Positions 1 through 12,947 of a stretch of 64,000 nucleotides of DNA are shown here, piece by piece. Position 1 is the stretch's first letter. Every line of letters begins with the position of its first letter. The notes below the pieces were generated by a model, which ran no database searches, was not told where the DNA came from, and was given only the letters and a program-made list of their open reading frames with translations. The translations under genes were made by a program, and so were the position numbers. Origin of the DNA: Polytrichum commune (taxonomy: Eukaryota; Streptophyta; Polytrichopsida; Polytrichales; Polytrichaceae); assembly GCA_950295325.1 (NCBI GenBank), contig OX485805.1, positions 52,912,758 to 52,976,757 of the forward strand. Reading direction: 5' to 3'.

Positions 1-540
1 GTCTTGGGCAACATTGACTTGAACTGCACGTAATTTGGAGTCAAGTTAATAGGTGCATGACGTTGCCAGTGAGATTGTCGAGAATTACGCTTACTTTTGT
101 GGAGTTCGTGCGTACTTAGAAGAAATTGATGTAGAGTTGGCGCATTGGCATCTTAGGGAATGTATAATACGTGTTAAAGATGTTTTCTATAATTTGCGTT
201 CTTAGATGTTTAGGAAAGTGTACGATGCTGGCGTTTGCTGTGAATTTTGTGAATCCTGGTGCAGGAAGTGCGTAGGCACCGTGATTTGTTTGTTGTGGTT
301 TGTGTCTTGAGCAACAGTGACTTTATCTACGCCTGCGTTGGAGTTTCTAAGTTACTTGAGAGATATTTGGTCGACCACGTTGGCAGTGCGCTTGGCTTGA
401 ATCCTTATTTTTCGAGGATTGTGCTTGGAAGTTGTGGAGTTCTTGCAGCAGTAGAAGAAATTGATGTATGTTGGAGCATTGTACATTGTTTTGTAATTCG
501 TGGTTTTAGGTGTTCAGGAAAGTGAACGGTGCTGTCGTTT
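1..540. repeat. Degenerate direct duplication, about 300-bp period
   Basis: The first 240 bases and bases about 303-540 align with moderate identity. Shared blocks are gtcttgRgcaaca at 1 and 303, aagaaattgatgta near 120 and 455, and aggaaagtg near 210 and 510. No convincing coding sequence is seen in either copy; the short open frames differ between the copies. Confidence 0.5.
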
Positions 541-753
541 TCCTCCTTATGCGTGACTCTATCTGGCGAGAAAGGTGCTTCTTCATTACAGACACGATGT
601 AGTGCTTTTACCGACAGTTTCTCATCACTCGTCTCTCGACTCCCTCTTAGCCTCTCTGGTCATCAAACTCGTCTTGAGTGACTTCAGAAACACTTATGTG
701 ATTTCTTACATTTCAAACAAGGTCCGGCCTGTCTTTAGGGAGCACAGGTTGTC

Positions 754-1645
754 TTGATCTTGGAGGAAATTGTAGGAGAAGGACAAATAAAAGATCTCAG
801 TTCGTTCCATAGAATTTCTTCGATTTCGAAGAATGTTCAAATTTGTAGATAGATAGATAGATAGATAGATACGTCAGATCCTGTCGGAGCAAGCAAGCAT
901 GAAAGACGAGCCTCTTAGCGGAGACAAGAGAGCCCATGTTGTATAGATCTTCGAAGAAATTGGAGGTGAAGGACAATTGAAGATCTCATTTGAACGAATT
1001 AGTTCAAAAGAATTTCATTGGTTTCGAAGAATGTCCAAATTCGTAGATAAACAGATGGATAGATAGATATAAATGCCAACTCCTGTAGGAGCAAGCATGA
1101 ATGACGAGCCTCTTCGTCGAGACAAAATGGAGCACATGTTGCATAGGTCTTGGAGGAAATTGGAGATGAAGGTCAAACAAAAGATCTCCATCAACGAGTT
1201 AGTTCAAAAGAATTTCTTTGATTCAGAAGAATGCCGAATTTAGAAGATAAAAATATTTCGGAGCAAGCATGAATGAATGACGGGCCTCTTCGTCGAGACA
1301 AAAGGGAGCACACGTTGTATAGATTTTGGAGGAAATTGGAGGCCAATGTCAAATAAAAGATCTCAGTGAAACGAGTCAGTTCAAAAGAATCTTAACATCT
1401 GTAGATGAATATAAACACCGGCTCTTGTAGGAGTAAGCATGAATGACAAGCTCCTTCTTCAAGATAAAAAGGAGCACATGTTGTATAGGTCTTGGAAGAA
1501 ATCGGAGGTGAAGGAGAAATGAAAGATCTCAGTCAAACAAGTTAGTTCAGAAGAATTTCGAAATCGCAGATAGATAGATATAACCGCCGACTCATGGGAG
1601 AGCAAGCATTCGTTTAAGAATTGTTCACGATTAGAGATAGGCATT
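754..1645. repeat. Tandem repeat, about five diverged units of 165-190 bp
   Basis: Each unit begins with a variant of tcttggaggaaattggagg (near 757, 946, 1148, 1323 and 1487). It continues through aaaagatctcagt and ttcaaaagaatttc, then a GATA-rich tract and gagcaagcatgaatgacgagcc. Short GATA runs (about 850-872, 1045-1070, 1570-1582) lie at the same place in several units. No protein is supported here. The repeat lies directly upstream of the gene at 2342. Confidence 0.75.
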
Positions 1646-2341
1646 TTGTCGTAGCACGCTCCTCGAATTTACCGACAGCTTCTCAAAGTTACCGACAGCT
1701 TCTCAAGGGGTCTTACAGAAGCGTCCGGGATGCGTTGTTGTATGGCTTGGGTATTGATAATGAGGTTGTTGTCCTGGCGAGATGAATATCGCTATGAATT
1801 AGGTGTTTTGTTTTCAAAGCATCTGCTAATCTTTCTGCTTTCAATTTCGCAGGCTCTGCTCGTCAAGGACAGTCTGACCATATATCGTAAAATTGCAACA
1901 ATTTACTTTGTGGATCAACTGCTTATCACCTCAGGACTTGATGGACCTCGTTCCTCATGAACAACATATGCTGTCTAGGGTTGGTAAATTGGTGTAGCCG
2001 AACCTCAAGATTAGCAAGACACGGGTTCAAGGCGAAGAAGTACATCGAAGGATTTAGTTCACGCGTTGAGAAGCTGTCGGTTCAGCTACATCATCGACAT
2101 TCACTTCAATTACGGCCATATCTAGAGACATCGAAATCTGCGGATGACTTCAATTGGGATCAGCAGAAGCTGTGCATGGATGTTGTTTAGGATTATACTC
2201 AAACTTGGCCACGATTCAGAGGAAGCTGATTAGTAAAATCTTGACTCTCGTAGTTCCTGAAGAGGCTAGACCAAAAGGTCATAGCCATCGTAGGAAGAAG
2301 ACCTAAGGGAAAATTGTGTGAAACCAGCAGGATCAGACGTC

Positions 2342-5300
2342 ATGACGAGGAACTTGCGGCTACAGGTAGCGGGTGACTCCATGAACATCAACACGCATAC
2401 TCGTCAATCAAAGGCGGATGTTGAAGACCAGCTGCAACTGGACTTTGCGATCTGGAAATCAACAGCTACGAGCTGCGCATGGGATTGCTTGGGAGGTGGG
2501 ACTAATCTTGCCCAGGAGGCGTGGCTGAAACTGGGAGACAAGCTTAGCGCAGTGACTATAGGGATCGGAGAGCTGAAGTGGATACTGACACCGCCTTCCA
2601 GCTACGTTGGTTACTGCGAAAGTAATAAGCAAGGCTGGTTGCTTGTGACGGACTCTACTTTCAAAGTGGAACTCATCTCTCCATCGGCCTCTCATTGTGT
2701 TGAACTTTGTCCTAGTAGCAAAGAGCTGGATAAACTAGGGTTCAAGGATATCATCGGACTGCCATCAACTTCAATTGACCCTGAGCATCAAGCTGACGGC
2801 CAAATTGTGAATGGTGAACTCAGTAGTCTTCTGAGGAGCTTGTTCATTTCACAAGGTATGTGTGACTTCACCTTGGTTTCTTGCTTCTTCCTTTTCAGAT
2901 CTAAATTCTGTTGAACAATGTGTTTGACCTTTCAATCTATAATCTGGAGGCAAACTCGAAGCATCAAAGTCCTTAGTGTGTGTTCTTGTGTGCTTTTGTT
3001 GTTGTGCATCTTAAGTGGATTATAACACACAAGAATTTTTTTCTATAAGTGCAAATCCAGCCAACCTCTCTTAACATTGTTGGAGGGTTCATATGGTGAG
3101 GCCTACATTTATGCTCTAATAACCCAGTAAATTATCTTTTAAAACTTGAATCAAGAATTCAAGAATCTAAAACTACAAACTTCATATAACTATTTCGAAA
3201 ACATATGTCAAAGTAGTTACTTGACATCACTTGAGAGCATTAGTTTCAGTCTTGTTGTTTTGTCTACCTAGGATATGTTGTCAATAAAACAGCGTTGCAA
3301 GACGTGTCACTTGAAACAGGCATTGCAAACCTTAGGCTTGTACTTCTCAGGTCAACCTTAGGCTTGTACTTCTCACGTCTCAGGTCCTTGTGACCTGATA
3401 TTCATACAATGGCAGCTGCTCTAGGTTTCTCAAGGAGGAATTGTATCTGCATTATTTTACTGGTTAGAAATGCTGTCAGTGTCGATGGTATTGAATAAAC
3501 TCATTAATATTTTCATCTGTAAAATGTTGAGTGTATACGAGAGTCTGGTCGTCTTTCCATATATTCTGAATGTTTCTCTACAGCCAACTGTTAAACAGAT
3601 GACATCCTAATTTCTATAATGTGCTCATAGTGTGAATTCTACATTTACAGATTTTGCAACATCTGCACCTGCCAAGCTTCGACGAACTGTCTCACAAAAG
3701 AAGCAAGCAGAGATTTTAACAGAGAATTTAGGTGTGCCTTTACAAAGCTGTATTACATCCTTATGCAAGGCACGAGAAATTGCAGATGTTTTAGATGCAA
3801 TGGTCACTTTCAGTGGTCATTACCATGCATACAAACAAGTTATGCAACAGACGATAGAGGATCCAAATTTTGAAGACAACTTCAATGCTGAGCAGGTTCT
3901 CTTCATCTCCAGACTACTTAAGATGTGCGTCTCACATATGGTCCATTTAGCTTAAATTTCAAACAGAAGACTCACCAGCCTCTTTTGTAGCCTAATACTT
4001 CACCCCTATGGGTGGGAGATTCATCTTTGTAAAGTATAGAAATTCTTTTTGGTCGATTCCTTCATTTTCTTATCTGTGTGTGATTGCACCCGCTGAAAAG
4101 CTTGTGATTCTAGGCATGACCCAGGTACACCCTAAGGAGCATTGGGTTGTACTGCTAAACTGCAAACATGCCATTCTTTTTATAGTCTGGAAATGAATGG
4201 GATGGTTGACAATCAATTTTCTTGTGACTGCAAGTCGTGAATTGTCAATTACCTGAGACTTATATTTCTGGTATTGTCCAGTAATATTCACACCATCTGC
4301 CAATCGTACCAGAATCTTCTGATGAGTGTTGTGGGTGAGGAGCGTCATTGTAATTCACGAATGCTTTTTGTCAAATGTGATGAACTGCAATTTTTCATAT
4401 TGGAATGTGCTTCTGTTTGCATTGTATCAAATAGATGATGGAGGAAGACCAAATGGACCGCTCAAACAAGGAGAGTATTGCGTGGCTGCGCCAGCAAGTG
4501 AGGCACACCGCAGTGGCTTGCCAATTGGCAGCAGAATCCGTCTCAGAAGCTGCAAGAGCTGGGGCAAGCATTCTGCATGAGATGTATCGAGCTCATATGG
4601 CCATCAGCAATCAGGCTGGAGGTGCTTTTCTGACTTTTGTGGCAAAATTAAACAGTCCTCTAGGAGAACCTTATTTAGGTTGGGTTACAATGATCATACC
4701 TTGCATTTGATAATCCTACATCGTTTTGGCTACAATTTTTGTCAAGATAAAAATAATAGATTTGATTCACGAATTTCTTGAAACTTTTCAGCAGCAGCTT
4801 GCAGGAAACCTATACATACCTGCCTCAAATGATACCAAACTGAGGAAGTCGATCGAGTTGGTTGATTCTTACTTTGGTGTCTCTACTAATGTAGGGGCAG
4901 TATATGGTCAGCCCATATCTAGTGTTCAGTACTTGGCATTGTCTAGTTGTATTTTTGATACTGACAATTATTGCAAAATCGCTATAGTACTAAAATAGGG
5001 TTATGTGATGCTCCAGACCTGCAAGATCCCACATGTAGCATTCAGGTCATAAAGTTCTTGAAACTCCAAATTGAGTGAAGTAGAACCTTTTGTGTCTTAT
5101 TATCTAATTTGCAAAGTTTATATTGTGCACTCAATAAAATTGTGGAAAATTATACTGAAAATGATGATGACGATGCAGAAAATGGTGCAGAAGGTGATAC
5201 TGAAAATGTGGAAAAGGAATTTGATGATCTTTCGATGGAGGACAATAGAGTCTCGGAGATACTTACAAGACAAGTGTCCTTAGGATCTGAGTTAAGCTCC

Positions 5301-8300
5301 AAGGACCTCATTCCAGGGTGTTCAGATCAGGGAAGAAAGGAAGAACATTTAATCCATCCCCAACCTGATATCACTGACATTGCAACCCCAGACACTTTAC
5401 AAGGTGAATTGGACGATGATTATTGGAACATTGTCAACCGGGCCATGATTGTGCTTCCAGGATCCCGGTTGATAGGAAGTCACTGGGAAGTTGACATGGG
5501 CGGCAAAACAGGTTCTGAAAGCAGTTGGGAGGATGTAACCTCACAAAATCTTGAAATGAATGGCGGAGATGGGGATGATGTACTGGGATCCCAATTTTCT
5601 GAAGCAGAGAGCTTGGACATAATGCTGAAGGACCTTGATCCATTTGCGAATCACCAGTGCTCACAACTAGTTGATGAGTTCCTGAACTTGCAGATGAGCT
5701 CTGAAGCCTTATTATGCTCGACAGAATCAGCAAGCCTTGTAAGACTCTCTGCCTAAGATTAAAATTTGAACACCTTTAGACTGGATTTCAACAAAATTCA
5801 ACATCAGAAACCTTAATGTCTCAGTGCTTGGGGTATGAGCTAACCTCTTCAGTTCTCCCTGTTGCTGAGAGCTTATTCATTGGTCACAATATTACCCTTT
5901 TTTCTTATAATTTGTTATCACCTCAAAATCGTAGATGGTATCAGCAGATTAGAGCTTCTTACTCTGCCATCTTCTCTTGGTAGACTGTCAATTTTACAAC
6001 TATGGTAATTATCCAAGTTGTCTTTGGCGTTAATGAACAGTAAGGATGGCTTACTATCTGCAGGGGTTGGTGCTGGGTGGTTTTTGGAGAATGTTGTCAA
6101 AGAGAATAAAGCTACTGTATTAAATAATATAGCAGAAGCGATTAAGCAGTTATTGGAAACTGCTCAATTTAATGAATATTCTATATGCAGTTTCCATTGG
6201 CCCTCTTGACACAGTTGATTTTTTGTGTTCATGAACAGGATGAAGCTTGTGCTCAAGATAAACCAAGGATCAGATCCTTAAGTCGTTGCTCGAGCTTATC
6301 ATCTACAGTATCTAGTACCCTCTCTGATCGGAATCTTCTAACACCAGGTATATTAACGTTCTCTACTTATCTGTCACCTTTTTGCTGAAATTCATTGGGC
6401 CCCTCAATGTCAAAAGTCTGGACATAATGATGATGCTCACCATGATTTGCACCTTCATGAAAATTGCGTGTTTCTTGTATTGTAGCTTCAAACATGGACA
6501 AGTTTGCAACAGTCCAGCTTGGAACATTACTGGAGGAGCCTGCTTGTGATGAAAGGATCACCTCCATAAGTCGATCCTCAATCCAGCGTGCAGTTTCAGA
6601 TGGAAATGTCCTCCAATGGTGCTCGTGTAAATTCAATAAAGACAGGTACCAAATTCAATATCCACTGGAGTACTGCTCCTGACACAAGATTCACAATGTA
6701 TTCTCAATGTCATGAATTGCTTGAATGGAAAAAGGACGGAGAGAAATGGGATCAGTATTGTCTTTACCATAAGTACGTAAAATGAACAGGAAGCCAAGGT
6801 ATTGTGGACATGTATGCTTGTCTATCCAATCCGGCATTCCCTTGAAGAGCATGGTAAAGGGATTAATGAAACGACACTAGAAAAAGGTGAACTTACTAAG
6901 CTGCCTTCCCTCTCAAAATATGAAATAGAAGGCAAGGGCCAATTGTTGGGCTGATCCTCGCACTCTCAATTCTATACGAAATTGAAGTTATGCTGTAAGA
7001 TTCTTATTATTCAACCCCCTTCTTGACCATGTTTGATTGTACCAGATCATCCCCTCACTTTTTTCCCCAGTAAATGTAAGGTGAAGTTTGTAATTGTCTG
7101 ATCACGTTTTAGACACGAGGATAAAAATGATGCATTAAAAATAGGTGTTTGGGAGGTTATGTGGGCTCCAGGGTCACATATTATGTCCAGTTATTATGAC
7201 TGGGAATATTCTGTTGTAAAAGACTAGTTTGGTCTCTCCAAATTATGTTAACGGAAGCACACAAGATCGTCTTACAGATGAACATCCTTGAAATTACATG
7301 TGTGGACTGGGCGATCCCACCTAGCCAAGTGTCTTGGGAAGTGGAGTGGATTCTAGGAATTTATGACAATTCACACCATATAAGCATTCATTGTGAAATT
7401 TTAATGCCTAGTACTGGTTAGCCCCCATTTGGAAAAAAATTCTGTTCAAAGCTGATTGCATTCTCTACGATGATCACCTTTGTGTTTGCAGAAGGCCTTT
7501 AGTGGACAAACATGTGACCATCGTTGCTAAATAATGACTCACTGAAGGCATTATGCACAATTCACTTTCGAAATAGGGCTATGCTTTAGCTGAATAGGGG
7601 GGTCTTACATAGTCCTTTTAGTGGTTTGGTTATTTTGCAGGAGTTCCATTGAAATGAGGTTTCAAGTGGGCTCTTTCATGGAAGACGATATTGCTACTGC
7701 TTCAATTGGCATATCCCTCACAGTGCCCCTCCGCATTGAGATTTTCCTCGACCTAACCAATGTGCAGCACAACCTGATGGAGGGCAAGGTGCGGATCTCA
7801 ACTGATCAAGGGCTGTCACTTGGCCCTGGGGTAAACATCATGTATCCGGAATCTGGTGAACCTGTAGTTTCAAAGCCTGTGGTGGGTTTGTCGTGTTTTA
7901 TACCCCACATTGTACGCCGGTACTTGCGTAGTGGACACATACATGAGCTTTGGAGAGCTACATACAAATTTTCAGAGGGCGAGCTGCTGACAGGCCTCAT
8001 GAAACATGTGGTAAAGGCACTGGTTTTTTTGAAGCACACATGCTGTGTGTGTGGTGAGCAAAATAGCAGCAGCAATCGAAGGTTCCCCGTCGTCCCAATG
8101 CCTTGTGAAAAAAACCTGTGCCAGGCACTTTTTGCTGCTTGGCTGGCTGTTGCCCCACTGAAAAGATTGCAAATGTCCGAATTTCACGATTGGTTGAAGA
8201 AGAGTTTTGACCTAGATTCAGATATTGAAACGACCATGTTGACAGCGCTCATCAAGTCCTTTGGAGGCATTAGGTTTGGTCAATTACCTATTGGTTACGA

Positions 8301-8862
8301 AGCCAAGATCCTGCACCTTGCGAATAAACTTGTTGAGAGTGAGGTGCAGGGCTCTTGGCTTGAACTAACGGTCCCGGAGCCTGAAAATGATGAAGAAGAG
8401 GACAGCGCAAACACAAGTGATGACTCCAGGAAACGGAAGGCTTCTGGTCATGGTGAGCGCACTGAATCCCCTGCCCGCCCCATACCACTTTCAAGATTCA
8501 GTTGGGGGCCACTCTGGGAACGAGAGGACCAATACTCCTCACTGAATGAGTCTGAGCTGGGCGCAGTTTTGCGCAACTCGAGCTTGACGAATTCAGGCTC
8601 GAATGATTCGGATTTGCGATTTGATAGATTCTCAATCAAAGAGAACATGGTTGATCCTATGACGAGGATGCCCTCCGAGAGATCGCACACAGTTCCTAAA
8701 ATTCAGAAAACACGTCAGAGGGGTCTTTTCTTCACCTCGAGGGAAGCAGGGAAGAAACCTCCTCTTCACATCTCCCCTGACGATGGTGAGGAAGAAACCG
8801 CAACATCAGCATCCACCTCTCGTCTGACTGAACATGTGAAGGATAGTAACAAGGGCAATTAA
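2342..8862 (+). CDS. Multi-exon protein-coding gene, function unknown
   Basis: I do not recognise the family. Splice phases that agree include 2342-2855 to 3651, 4435-4678 to 4805, 6239-6347 to 6486-6645, and 6645 to the last exon 7641-8862. Other exon pieces lie near 3651-3900, 4805-4910, 5109-5750 and 6030-6190, but their borders are not fixed. The start at 2342 is the first ATG of the open frame; 1730-2190 may be leader exons. The middle part (5109-5750) is rich in Asp, Glu and Ser. The last exon has a Cys-rich patch (CCVCGEQN, then PCEKNLC about 18 residues later) that could bind zinc, and a basic, serine-rich tail with RKRKAS. The Cys patch is only faintly like that before PARP6/8 catalytic domains. 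Coding is likely because the exons join in phase, but the full model is not resolved. Confidence 0.65.
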
Positions 8863-9733
8863 TTTGGCCAGATTGTTCCTCTGAAGGAATTCTGATCGGA
8901 TGGTAGTTTCCCATGTAAGCCATAGAAAAACAAGAGTGTTGTAACCTTTTTGTACCAATAAGTTATGTTCGGGAAGTCAAGAGGATGATAGTAAGTTACA
9001 CTCTATATATTCTTCTAGTCTTGACCCAAAAAAGACCACTTCCAAAAGGCTGGATCACTTGGCCCCATAGCTCAGCTCCAGAAATTCACGAGTTTACACA
9101 CGAGCCTAAGTATATGTCCAAGGGGCATCTCTTATTTACTGCAACCATCAGTTGGCATAATCTCTCTCCCTCCTAGTGTTGACACAGCTCATGTGGCTTT
9201 CGTCCATCATGTAGGCCTGCTAGCGGTTGTATCGCAGGTTGAATTGGACTGTAAGCGCCCCTCATTCAGGGGTTCAATTTTCGCAGCATGTCTAGTTACG
9301 CATATAAAAGGTAAATTGTGACATAATATTTAGGAGCTACAGAACTCTCATAAATCTACTCTTGTGTCAAAAGTTCCGACACAATGACATTCGTGTGTCC
9401 AGAGTTTATGTGTCCTCGGAAGGTGTTAGGTATTTTGCAACACGTGTGTTTAAATTAGCTCTTACTCCCTCCAAAGATGTTTTCCCGTATTCTCAAGAGG
9501 ATATAGAAGTTGTCAGCCACCTTGGATGCACACCAGTGAATGGGGAGAAATTGGAGCTAACTCAGTCATTATCAGGCTTACTTCTTTATTATCATTCGGC
9601 TACTTATTGAAATGCTTCAGTTATTCCTCATAATTCTACTTTATATGGAACATTTTCGTAAATATGGTTCGGCTCATTTTGTGACGTTTTGATTTTGAAT
9701 CGGTAATTTGGAAAATGAACTGGTTCATCTGTA
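8863..9733. other. Intergenic, no supported gene
   Basis: This is the 3' flank of the gene ending at 8862. A short open frame at 9362-9610 has no recognisable motif and no splice context. A hairpin-like segment with GGTTCAA near 9270 was considered as a tRNA or SINE trace and not accepted. Confidence 0.5.
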
Positions 9734-10688
9734 ACTACACTGATTATCCTAATTAGTGAGGGTGGTACTACACTGTTTATGGTATTTGGTGTCACACATG
9801 TAAAGTGTCACGATTCCTATTTTGAGGCATATGCTAGGTTACACTAATGATTGACAACTTCACCATTAGTGTCACCCCATGACACTTGGTGTTAAAGTGC
9901 GTTTACTAATATCTTGGCATGAGTATGTTCAATAAAGTTATGAGGTATATTTCTATGTTACACAATGGTCTACAAGTTGACTAAAGTGTACACAAATGAC
10001 ACTTGGCATTAATATGCTTAAGAATATCTTCCTCTTGCATATTAAATGTGAATATGACACTTGGCATTAGTATGCTCAATAATATCTTCCCTTGGATGAT
10101 AAAATGCAAAACTGTCATCTTAAACACCCCAATGTGAGACGTTAAATGTCACAATGTAAATATTTTTCATTTTAAAAAGTTCTCATATAGACAAATAGTA
10201 TCACAATGGCAATTGGTGGACATCACACTTTGAGACCTCTAGGAATCTAGTTTAGGCCCTTTGCAAATAGTGCACATGACACTAAATACCATAAACAGTG
10301 TAATTCCCAAACCACGCACTATTTAGCCAAATCTCAAAGTTATTGAGGGTTGAAATGTTTACCTAGTGTCACTAAATTCATGAATACATGCTCATTTACC
10401 ATAGATTTCCAGAAAATTAGTGTGTGCTCTAAGATGTTTGTAGAGTGATAAAAATAAATTATATGGAAACACATGCTTGTCAGTGGAGAGTGCCAAATGC
10501 TGATACTTTTAGTAAATAATGTTGCTATGAATAGTTTTTTTAGTGAATAATTCCACGATGAACAATGCTTCCTAGAACTTTTGGTGGCACCAATTTCATA
10601 GCGTAAAGAAATTTAGTACCATCTTTACTAATTTCCCACACTCACTATTAGCCCTCCCTCAATAATTGGGATAATAAGTGTAGTTCTC
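9734..10688. mobile_element. Possible non-autonomous DNA transposon with weak terminal inverted repeats
   Basis: The left end (aactacactgattatcctaa, near 9735) matches the complement of the right end (aactacacttattatccca, near 10685), followed by gagggWgg on both sides. Inside, tgacacttggcattagtatg-like units recur near 9880, 10003 and 10060. The phrase tttatggtatttggtgtcac at 9777 is inverted near 10266. No target duplication was found, so the borders are tentative. Confidence 0.35.
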
Positions 10689-10689
10689 A

Positions 10690-12945
10690 TTGTTCATTAA
10701 TACAAACTATGGGTTGGCTTGCCAGTTTTTCCAAGCATGGCGGTGGCTATGGCAATTGTCCATTTATCTCAAATTAGCATGTCCATTGCCGCAACATTAA
10801 GCGTTATGGGACCCCTCACTCATTTTGAACATAAGAGATGCCATGCTCCATAGGGATGTTTTTGGTGCTCCAAGATTGCAATAATCATATTCTGGGAATC
10901 GGGGAATGTTTATTCCCAACCCTGGACCAAAATAGGATCTTGCCTAAGGTAAGTGGTAGGTGGAACTTAGCGTTGGTACAGGTTTGCCTTTGTGCAAGAA
11001 TCTTATGTCATTTATGCAACATGTGCATGATGGAACCCACCTTTAAAGTGCATGGTCCTATTGTGGGCAATACCATAGCCACATACAAAGCATGGCTAAT
11101 GCAGTTGTGTTGTCTTATACACAAGATTATTTTGCACAATGGGGTCACTGATGCAATCCATAGGCGTTCAAGTCTAGGCAACAAAAGCTAGAAGGTATTA
11201 ATTGACTCCTAAAGGCCAAGAAGGATTGTTTTTTTTGTTTGGACATCCACCTCCGTCCATCCATATTCGTTTAGGATATAAGCTTTTGAATTGGGACATG
11301 TGAACTACTATGAAGAATCCTAACTAGAAACATGCCATCCGTACAGTTAGGTCCATCTTTAGAGCTACATTTTGTTATTGCTAAGTTATTGAATTGGGAT
11401 GGTTTTTTTTCTTATTTTGGGAGATTTGGGCTTGGGCTCTGAGGGGTTAAACCCTCAAAGAGACCAATTAGGCATTAAACATCCATAGCTAAGTGTGAAA
11501 CTTTGATACTAATATTATTGGTATTGATCACTGATGAAGTTGTTGGGAGAGTGTTGAATAACCCATGACCTCTTAAAATCACGCTTAGGAAGAGTTAGAT
11601 TTAGTTACTTTTCAAATACATAATGTTAAAGACCGAGACTAACTTATTTCCTCCTTTAAGTAAGAAGTTTAAATAACCAAATCACACCTGAATCATACCT
11701 TCAAAATCTTACACTGAATAGTAAATAATATAATCATTAATTTTTAAACAATTGTTTTATGAATTATGACCCCACAAAACAATGAATGGGCAGATGTTCT
11801 CCACAAACCCTCTAATAAGTGGTTGAGATGGGCCCCAATCAATTGAACTTATTCTTGGTCGGTTTGGGTGGGACTCATCAAGTTAATCCATTTCCTTTCC
11901 CACTTGACATTTTAGCACGGTTGAAATTGGATGTATAAATATCTAGACAGTTAAAAAATTTATGTTAATAAAAATGATGGTTAGGATTCCATTTTATCAA
12001 TTTCCATATCCTCATCAAAAATCCAATTTACCCTTAGTAGGAGTTGAACCTAGTTCAAATGCCCCACATAGGTTGGGGCTAAGGATTTGCAAACCCTCAA
12101 ACCCACCAATGACCTCAAAGACTCTTGAACTATAAGGACCAACATTCACATGGCTGACACTTGGTGTGACTTACAAAAACCACGTGCGGCAAGGGTATAA
12201 TTGTTTGGGGGTATTATCTTGCTCACAATCAATCCAATGACCAGTTTATATAGGTAATTTTTTGATTGTGCATATTGTATAGTACCTTTCAATTACTTTG
12301 GGAGCCTGGGTTAGTCATTTTCATGTATTCTTATGTTGATTATAAATCAATAAGTGAGTGGTTAGAAGAGTGTTATGCTTTATTATTATCCTCCACATGT
12401 GGCCAATTCTAGTTGGAACACTATATTCGTTAAATTGAGACTTTCTCTAGTCTCAAATTAATATATGGATCAAACAACATTCCGTGTTCCGAAACTATAT
12501 TGCGAACAATCTCAAATATATTATATGTTCTAATATCCCAAATCTATTATGTGTGGACATAAGCACATATGGTAGAGCACTCAACACCAACTTCATCAAC
12601 AAAAACACTTTGGGTAGAGCACTCCAAACTAGTTTCACCCAATCAACATATAAAATGATTTCTATTATTAGCATGGTCAATAAAATATAGACATTGCAAC
12701 ATACAAAGTGCATGCAATAAATGCATATTTCTTCAATGGAAAATTTAGTCCCAAACTTAATAAAAAAATGAACTTCACAATTGTATTGAAATATAGTAAA
12801 TGGATATTCATCCAACCCCAAACAATATAGCATTCGCAAGTTCTACCCAAACTTTGTCCCAAGTTTGAGGAGCACACATATGAGTAATATATATTCATCG
12901 AATTACTGTTTACACTATAATCATGCTAACACAATCCTACCAACT
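10690..12945. other. AT-rich DNA without a convincing gene
   Basis: Open frames are short and lack motifs. One at 10838-11191 encodes a Cys-rich 117-residue peptide of no known family and may be a decayed transposon fragment. A GGTTCAACTCC box on the minus strand near 12040 resembles a pol III B box, but no matching A box or tRNA fold was found. Confidence 0.45.
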
Positions 12946-12947
12946 TC

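Noticed and set aside
9200-9285. A tRNA-like or SINE-like segment with GGTTCAA
   Set aside because: No acceptor stem pairing and no good A box could be found; one B-box-like word is too little.
12025-12110. Possible tRNA-derived SINE on the minus strand (GGTTCAACTCC)
   Set aside because: The A-box spacing and the rest of the fold are poor.
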